A DNA stretch of 64,000 nucleotides from Loripinus fragilis. Its lineage: Eukaryota; Mollusca; Bivalvia; Lucinida; Lucinidae. Below are positions 33,872-42,800 of the stretch, one piece after another. Below the pieces are notes generated by a model. That model saw only the letters and a list, made by a program, of their open reading frames with translations, was not told the origin of the DNA and searched no databases. How positions within the stretch are numbered: the first letter of the stretch is position 1; every line of letters begins with the position of its first letter. Location of the stretch: the NCBI GenBank assembly GCA_964019695.1, contig OZ026515.1:39882994-39946993 (forward strand), given 5' to 3'. A program made the position numbers and the translations under genes.

Positions 33872-36800
33872 GAGGGGGGGGGGGGGAGGACAGGCTTAAG
33901 CTAATATCTGGGTCATACTTTTACTGAGAATATGATTATTATCTTTATTAAATTATAATGTAAATGTTCTGATGGCCTAGTGGTCAGTTCACTTGGTTTG
34001 AGATCACAACCTACCTAGGTGGATTCTTGTTAACCTTTTGTATACGAATGGATTCTTCCTTCTGGTTTGATATAGTAAATTGTACATATCCTTGAGTGTA
34101 TGGTTATAATTTTATTGAAGAAAAAAATTGTATTCTTTTGTCTTAAGATCTTTTTACCTTTACGAACAGTGTAGACCCTGATGAAATGCAGCATTTTGCT
34201 GCATTTCATCTGGGTCTTCACTGTTTGCAAAATACTTGTTTAGGCGTTTCCTGAAAACAAAGGGTTAAATCTTATATTTTTAAGTATGGTCAAATGTATC
34301 AGGGTTCCCACTAGCTTTGGAAATCATGGAAAACCTGGAAAATCACTAAAAAAGTTCCATGCATGAAAAAATCATGGAATTTGAAAAAACCTGAATATTC
34401 ATGGAAAATCATGGAATATTGTGTAATAATATGACAAAACCACCGGTAGCCAGAAAACTAGCTGTCGGACAAACTAGCTGTCGGACACGTGTGTCCGCCA
34501 GCTAGTTTTCTGGCTTTCAAGTTTTAATTATTTCAAAATGCATGCATGGTCTACAAGCATGCGGTTGTTGCTGCATTCCGCATTTATGCTCAGGGTGGTG
34601 GAGTTGCTGCTAAAAGGAGAGGTCGGAGACTGCGCATTAAATAGTCATGGAAATTACATTGTTGATCATGGAAAAATCATGGAATTGTGTTTTTGTATTT
34701 CTGTGGGAACCCTGAATTGTATACATTCTTTTTTTAATGAAGATTGTTCTAATATTTACCTCATCTCAACTTAACATCTTTTCATATGTATTTAGTCACA
34801 AAATATTTCATAAATTTCTTAGGTTTCCTCACCTTCACTTGAAGGCAGTTGTTGAGTAGGCACATTGAAAACATTGTGCTATGTGTTTATTAAATGCATA
34901 TACGTTTGCCAAATTTACATTAGATATTCATCTATGCACAAAAGCAAAAAGAAATTTATAAATAAATAATTCCAACTCAATGTTTTTATCATTTTTTCAG
35001 CAATTTAGGGCTTTACTCTGTGAGTGATTCGCCGGAGTTAACACATCAATAAAATCCACAAAATATAATTCATTCCTATATTAAAAAATAAAAATGAATT
35101 AAATAAGTAATGAAAAAAGTGTTTCCATTTGTCTCAGCTTCAGATGTGAACATTGATCTCAAACCAAAACAAATTTTAATCCTTTGCATGCTGGGTAATT
35201 TTTCATCTTTTAAACCTCTCAATCCTAAGATCTATCTTATATCAGGCATTTAGTTAAGAGTGTACCCAAAGTTTATTATACCCCCCGCAAACTTTGTTTG
35301 TGGTGGGGTAAACTGTTTTCACGTTGTCCATGCGTGCGTGCGTCCGTGCATCCGTCCATCGGTAACGTTTTGTTTTTTTAATAACTTGAAGAGTCATTGC
35401 TGGATTTTCATCAAACCTTGCAAACATGTTCATATATGCAAGACAAATACTTTAGACAAAAAAGTAAGGGCTAGGGGCCAATTCTATTAGAGTTATTTCC
35501 CTTTGTAGTTCTAAATGGCTTTTAATATAGGGTTTTATGCTTATGCTATTATAGGCCATACACGGGCTGATCAACTCCTACCACAGCTTTTGATGGAACA
35601 ATTTGATACTTTGCCTATACAATGTAGACACATTGAACATATGCATGAAGGAGTTTGGTTCAGAAAAAATAATTTTTGACATAATGATAGCTGTGAGAAC
35701 TTAGACAATTTTTCCCTAATAAGGATTTTGTATATGCATAGATGGTGCCTTCATGGGCCGATCAGCTCCTACCACAGCTTTTGATGGAGCAATTTGATAC
35801 TTTTCCTATACAATGTAGACACATTGAACATATGCATGAAGGAGTTTGGTTCAGAAAAAATAATTTTTGACAAAATTACAGCTGTGAGAACTATGACAAT
35901 TTTTCCCTAGTAGGGCTTTTGTATATGCATAGATGGTGCCTTCATGGGCCGATCAACTCCTACTACAGCTTTGGATGGAACAATTTGATACTTTGCCTAT
36001 ACAATGTAGACACATTGAACATATGCATGAAGGAGTTGGCTTCAGAAAAAATAATTTTTGACAAAATTACAGCTATGAGAACTTAGACAATTTTTCCTGA
36101 ATAAGGCTTTTGAATATGCATAGATGGTGCCTTCTGAATCTTACTGTGCAGGGTTTTTCACTGAATCTTACTGTGCGGGGGGTATCTTATAAGCATTGCT
36201 TATTGACTTTTTTCATTTTTCATATTTCTCAACCAAAACATACGTTGCGGGTACTCAAAAGAACCATCTCAATGAGATGGTTCTTTTGAGCACACAAAAC
36301 ATATGTTAAAACTGATGGGTAAGAAAATATTTACAATTTTAACTCAAATATTTTGTTTATCTTAACCTATGATATATTCTCTTGCTTTTTTTGTAGGCCA
36401 AATCCCATTATAAAATTATTGTGTTCATATCTACCCAAGATTCTGTGGAACTTCATTATGTACTGCTTCACTATTTATTATCTGACCACCACTCCTCGGA
36501 TGTTGAAGACAATGAGAAAGAGAAAGTGAAGCGAAAGAAAACCAAACTAAATGTATATCGTCTTCATGGAGACATGTCTCAGCAAGTAAGATCAGGCCTC
36601 CAGATAAGAGTGCATATTTGAAAACTATTTTCTTTATTATCATATAAAACATACGTTGTGGGTACTCAAAAGAACAGTCTCAAAGAGACAGTTCTTTTGA
36701 GCACCCAAACACGTTTAAATTGATAGGTAAAAAAATAATAGCAATTTTACGCTAAGAAATTGGCTGGCCCTATGAAGATGTGTGCATTTGTAATTTATCT

Positions 36801-39800
36801 GCTTTTGTAATGTGACATCTGATTGGATAGCATCAAAAATTTGAGACGTATATCCTGTGATATGCTATCTGAAATAGTTTGGTGCTATTAATAATAATAT
36901 ACTATGCACAATAAGTTTAGCATTTTCTTATGTTTTGCATCTTTTTTGTACTCATCTTTGTGCAGTGCCAATCAATTTCAATTGCAATGACGAGAACAGG
37001 ATCTTAGGCAAATGAAACCACGAAATTGCAGACGCCATCCTTTAAATAGGCTTTTGGGTAGAGCAAGAATTGCAGAAGGGGTCAGTAGGCAAAAATCACA
37101 TCCGTTGTAAGTAATGCTAAAATGATAAGCATGTGATTTGTCGTATGGTGGTCTTTCATCTTCCTCATGCATCATACGCATATAAAAACTATTGGTTATG
37201 TGACAGATGTGATAGAGATTTCATGCTGAAAAATATCAGCTGCCATCAATGACGTCAAAACGTAGTCATCATTTGATTAAACATCTAATGTTAATTGGCG
37301 TGCCAATGCAACAGAGACTCAGTTTACAAAGATATCATAGGCTTACATGTAACTCATCTTATGTTTGATTAAAACCTTAAGTTACTGAAAAATGGTGTGA
37401 CGCACTTGCGAGATAATGGTGGCGTTAGATTTTATCTTTCGGCTCGTGCAATGTAGTAGTGAAGATGTTTCATTCAACATTTTTTGTCTGAATGTGTTGG
37501 AAGGCATCAAGCAGTTTTACTTGTTAATGTGGTTCAAGAAAACCCGACTAGAAACACCGTTTAAAGGTGATAACGTAAAAGCATTCATAAAAACGTCAAA
37601 TTGTGAAAACTTGGTCCTTTATTATTCTGAGAAAGATCAGAAAATTGCAGCACTTGCTATGCTTTTTTGGTTTTCAGTGACCAAACAATCTTTTGAAAAT
37701 GGTTTTGGCTATCCCCATGACCAGAAATACCAACGTTACCCACTGGTCTTAAAATTAAACGTCATTTTAGCACGGCAGCAGCGTTTGGTAATTCTGTATT
37801 TTTTTAACTGGAAAATCTTGTCAGATGATCGGGGCTTGTATCTTCATGACAGCAAATGAAACTCGAGATCTGATGTGGATGGGCTCAACCATACAAAACA
37901 ATTGCTAAATATATTGTGCATAGTATAAATTATTATTATGTTACATTTCGTTGGATGACATGCTATTCTAAAAATAGCTAAACAAATTTGGTCTGTTGAA
38001 ATACATTTCTGCCAGGGGGTGTGGCTCATTTCCCTAAAATACATCTATAAGAAACTTTTGCTCTACATCTGCACTGTTTACTAAAGAGAATTTAGTGCAT
38101 ATCACAAATTTAACATGCTTTTTCATTGGCTAGAAAGGCATCACGTGGAGGTTGCTATTCTGCCATAGATGCACGAGCGGGCACTATCATGTTATATGGA
38201 CTGGTCCATACCACATTACAGTGCCCACTACGGAGATGACCGTAAAAGTGTTACGGAAAATGACAATTAATTTACTGGTTTTACTACCGCTTGTCGCTCT
38301 GTTGAGAGATGCGGAAACCAGCCAAACCAACAACACATCCTTCACCTTTCAGCTGTCGTTTGATTGTTGTGAAACTTTCAGAGTTTTAGTTTCTCAAACT
38401 TTCTGTGATATTTTCCTGCCGTTTAGTCAGTGGCAGTGACATTTATATTTGATATCTTGTTGTTCAATGCACTACATAAAAAGCAATAGAAACTTAAGCT
38501 GAGGGCACTCTCAAGGTTTATGGACTGCCCTCAGGCAGTCCATAAATCTTGATAGTGCCCTTAGCTTAGGTTACTATGCTTAAATATCTGGGTTTGGCAG
38601 CTTAATTTAACGAATGTCTTTTATTGCAGGAAAGAACAGAAGCGTTCAAAAACTTCAGTAACTCAAAATCTGGTGTGTTGATATGTACTGATGTGGCAGC
38701 AAGGGGACTTCATCTTCCCAGTGTAGACTGGGTAGTTCAGTATTCCAGCCCCACCCTGTTCACGGACTATGTTCACCGTGTAGGTAGAACGGCTAGAGTG
38801 GGATCTAATGGCAGATCTGTGTTATTTCTTCTACCAACAGAGGCTGATTATATCAAGTGTCTCAATGAAAAGAATATCAGGTATGTATTGAAACAGTTTG
38901 TTAGTAATGTACTATATCTGACCTAATAAGCACTCAGTGCACGTAACTTTTTCAAAATGTAATGCCAAATCCCAGCTTCTGTATCTACAAATGGTCATGC
39001 TCAAATATACATGGTAAATTTTGGGTGTGCAAACGGAAGGATTATGCTATACACAGCCACTGAATAACGGTATATTCGCCTCTTGTGAATATTCTTTTGA
39101 GACGAACCCTTTCTGTCACACCTCTGTGAAATTTACCTGTCAATGTAAGACGTAGAAAATTTGGCTGAATTCAGTTAATTGCAAAATCTTCATCTATGTA
39201 CATAAAAATCTGTTTGCGCCACAAATGTGGGACCTTATGGAGAAATTGGCGCTAATTTTTCTCTACAACTTTCATCGCGAATACAGTTTGCTATTACTAA
39301 AAATAAACTAGAATGCGCAGTCAATGGGGCGCCATCGCAAATCCCCACGCTAAAGTTTTTGACCCACCAGCACCCCCAAGTCACACCCCTGGGGCATGAC
39401 CCCAGCAACAGAATGAAAATTCTGTTCAATATGTTTTCTATCTTTTATTTGTAAGAATGCACACAAAGTTTGGTATAAAAATCTTAGAATTGACATGGTA
39501 GCTGAAATTTAATGATATTTGACCTTTGACCTCACCCCAAGGTCACCAGTTTGACCCTATGATGTAAATTTTACTTGCATTCTGTTTTGCTCGTCATCCC
39601 CGTCGATTTGATATGCCACATGACCATGTTTGAAATGTTTTTTTGACCCCCTGGGCACCCCCAGCGTCCCAAAGTCCCACCCCTGAGGCATGATCCAGGT
39701 GACAGAATGAAAATCCCGTCTGATATCTTTTGTATCTTTATTTTGTGAGAACATTCACAAATTTTGGTATAAAAATCTTTGAAAATGACTTTGTAATTGA

Positions 39801-42800
39801 AATTAAATGATTTTTGACCCCTCCACAGGGCCCCAGGGGGCGGGGCCTAAAAAGTTTGACGTTGCACACCCCATTAATGTGAGTAACTCACACACCAAAT
39901 TTGGTTGAACTTCGTCTAATGGTTTAGGAGGAGATAGCATAACGGACAGACGGACGGACGGAGGGGATTACAATATCCCCTTCACTTTTTTGAAAAAGTG
40001 TAGGGATAAAAAGTTATCGCCGAAAATCAATGTGAAAAACATAAAAGTTCAAGTTTAGTATGTAATGAATTAATTAATTTGTAAAATGGACTTGCTCATT
40101 ATTAAGGATAATTTTGGTGATGAGATGTAGAAGCATTCTGATCAGGTTTTGCACTATTTGGCACTCAGTCACTAGCTTTTACTTTCCATATCAGCTTGTA
40201 AAATGGGACTTTAGGATAAGTTTGATGTGTCTTAATATTTTAAATAAGAATGACATCCTTTGTTTGATTTACAGTTTGGAGCAGCTAAAGATAGGAGATA
40301 TCCTACAAGATGCTTTTAAATTGACAGCTGATCTTCCCGAGATTGAGACACAGGTATATGCATATTACTCATGTGTACATACACATTACTCACATTCGGA
40401 CAACTCACAAATATACATACAGAACATGTAGATAAATACACATTACTCATAGGTGCATACACATTACTCATATATGAATTAGTCACATATATGCATGCAA
40501 CTTACATGTACCTACACATAACTCACATTCAGACAACTCACAAATATACATACAGAACATGTAGATAAATACACATTACTCATAGGTACATACACATTAC
40601 TCATATGTACATTACTCACATATATGCGTGCATCTTACATGTACATACACATAACTCACAAGTATTCATACAGACCATGTAGATAAATACACATTACTCA
40701 TAGGTACAGACACATCACATGTAATTTCATGTTTATTTACATTACTCACATGTTCATACAGCCTTCTCACATTTATTTACACATTACTGACAGGTACACA
40801 CACAATTCTCACAAGTAAATACACAGTGCTCAAGGTATTTACACGATACTCACATATGTTCAGCGTTTCAAATAATTTTGGTACAAATTGCTTGTAAAGT
40901 CTATCAGAAGTCATGCATAGCAAAGAAAGATTTAAGGTACATCTGCTTTTTTTTTACACAAAATTAGTTGTTTATACAGTAAAACCTGTGTAAAACGGCC
41001 ACTCAAAAATAGACAAAACAAAGATCTTAATGACAAATTGCAGCTTAATGAAGGTCAAAAGTATTGCAGAATGCTCCCTTTGGAGCATTCTGCAATACTT
41101 TTGACCTGCATTTAGCCATAATTGGTCTTGAAAACCAATTTTCTGTCTTTTTGAGAGTGGCCATTTTACACAGGTTTTACTGTATGGTATAATTTCAGAG
41201 ACATCATCCAGGAACAGCTGAAGAAGCTGCCATATACCTACAGAAATGTTGTGAAAACTTGATCATGAAGAACAAAGAGGTTTCTCTTCTTTGTATGAAA
41301 GGTACATTAATATAATTAACCCTTTGTATACTAATGAATTCTTCCTTCTGGTTTGATACAATAAACTTGGGATAGTCCATTGTTCATATTTAGGCTGTCA
41401 GGTCGTAATTTTCAAAAAATATTGTATTCATTTGTCTGAAAATCTTTATTACCTCTACAAACAGTATAGACCATGATGAAATGCAGCATTATGCTGCATT
41501 TCATATGGTTCTTTCTTCACTGTTTGCAAAAGTACTCATTTAGGGGTTTCATGAATACAAAGGATTTAGTTTAAACACATGAGAGAGTTTTATCCGTCTT
41601 GCCTAAATTGGGCTATAAGGTTAGATGTGGAAAATGGATAATTTGGGGGAAAAAAATAAGGAATACCTTTCTCAAATGTATGGAGATCAAGCAAAACACA
41701 AATGATTGGATTCTGTTTTCACCCTATTTAAGGCACTGTGTGCTTATTTTTTTTTTTCAAAAATGCAATGCAAAAGCTAGTACAAAAAATCAACCTAATA
41801 AGCACACACCTGGTATCAAAAATGAACCCCTGAAACACCAACATGAAGCTCAGATATTTGGTACACAGTAATAACCTAAATATCTGGAGTAAAGTTAAAG
41901 AGAGGATCTGATATTTTCATTCAGACATAGGAAAATTATCTATCAAATCTGAAACTTGCCAGTGAAGATAAAAACATTTATCTGTTGTTTATTATCAAGT
42001 ATAAGATCATTCTATTTATGTCACAGCCAGAATCAAAGGCCTCACACGCCGTAGAAGTGAATGAGGAAATTAAAATTGAACAAATTTATTAGCTATAGCC
42101 CTGTTAAGAAAAATCAATAATCGTACGACAGTTTTGGGAGTTTGTTTCATCAAATGAGAAATCCGATAATAATACCTACTCTTGCCTCACACATGACCAT
42201 GCCTTTTGCTTTTACAATGATGCATGGATTTGACAGTTCTACTTGGTTCAAACTCCGCTCAGTTGTTCATGGATTCCATGTGTATCCAGGGTTCGCACAG
42301 GCTCGAAAGGTACTTGAATTTAGAGGGCTTTCTTGAAAAGTCCTTGAAAATTAAATCTGCCTTGAAAAGTACTGGAAAATCACTCAAAAGCCTTGAAAAG
42401 TCCTTGAGTTCTACTATTTTCTGTAAGACTTAGCACTGTTGGTATAGACCTAAATCAGTATAAAATTGTTGTGCCTTTATTTGGTGCAGCGTATGCTGCA
42501 CCAAATATAGGCACAACAGTTTTATACTTGTTTTCCAGTGCTTATGTCGCCATTATCTCAGTCTAGCATTTCTGAAGTCGACTTTTAGCACTTAGATCAG
42601 TATTTTCATTAACATTAAGTCCTTGAAAACTGTTGGAGAGGCTTTTAGAAGTCCTTGAAAAGTCCTTGAATTTTACTCATACTTGCCTGTACGAACCCTG
42701 GTATCAAACAATTTGGGAGCTGAATCTAGGATAAATACAATATTAATTTTTTGTTTTGGGAATATTTACAGCCTACCAGTCCTATGTACGAGCCTATGCA

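Noticed and set aside
37416..37859. 147-codon open frame in a DDX31 intron
   Set aside because: No recognisable domain or family, no splice or start context, and it overlaps text resembling a family-Q terminus. It is the longest unexplained frame, so a protein search would be worthwhile, but I cannot support a gene.
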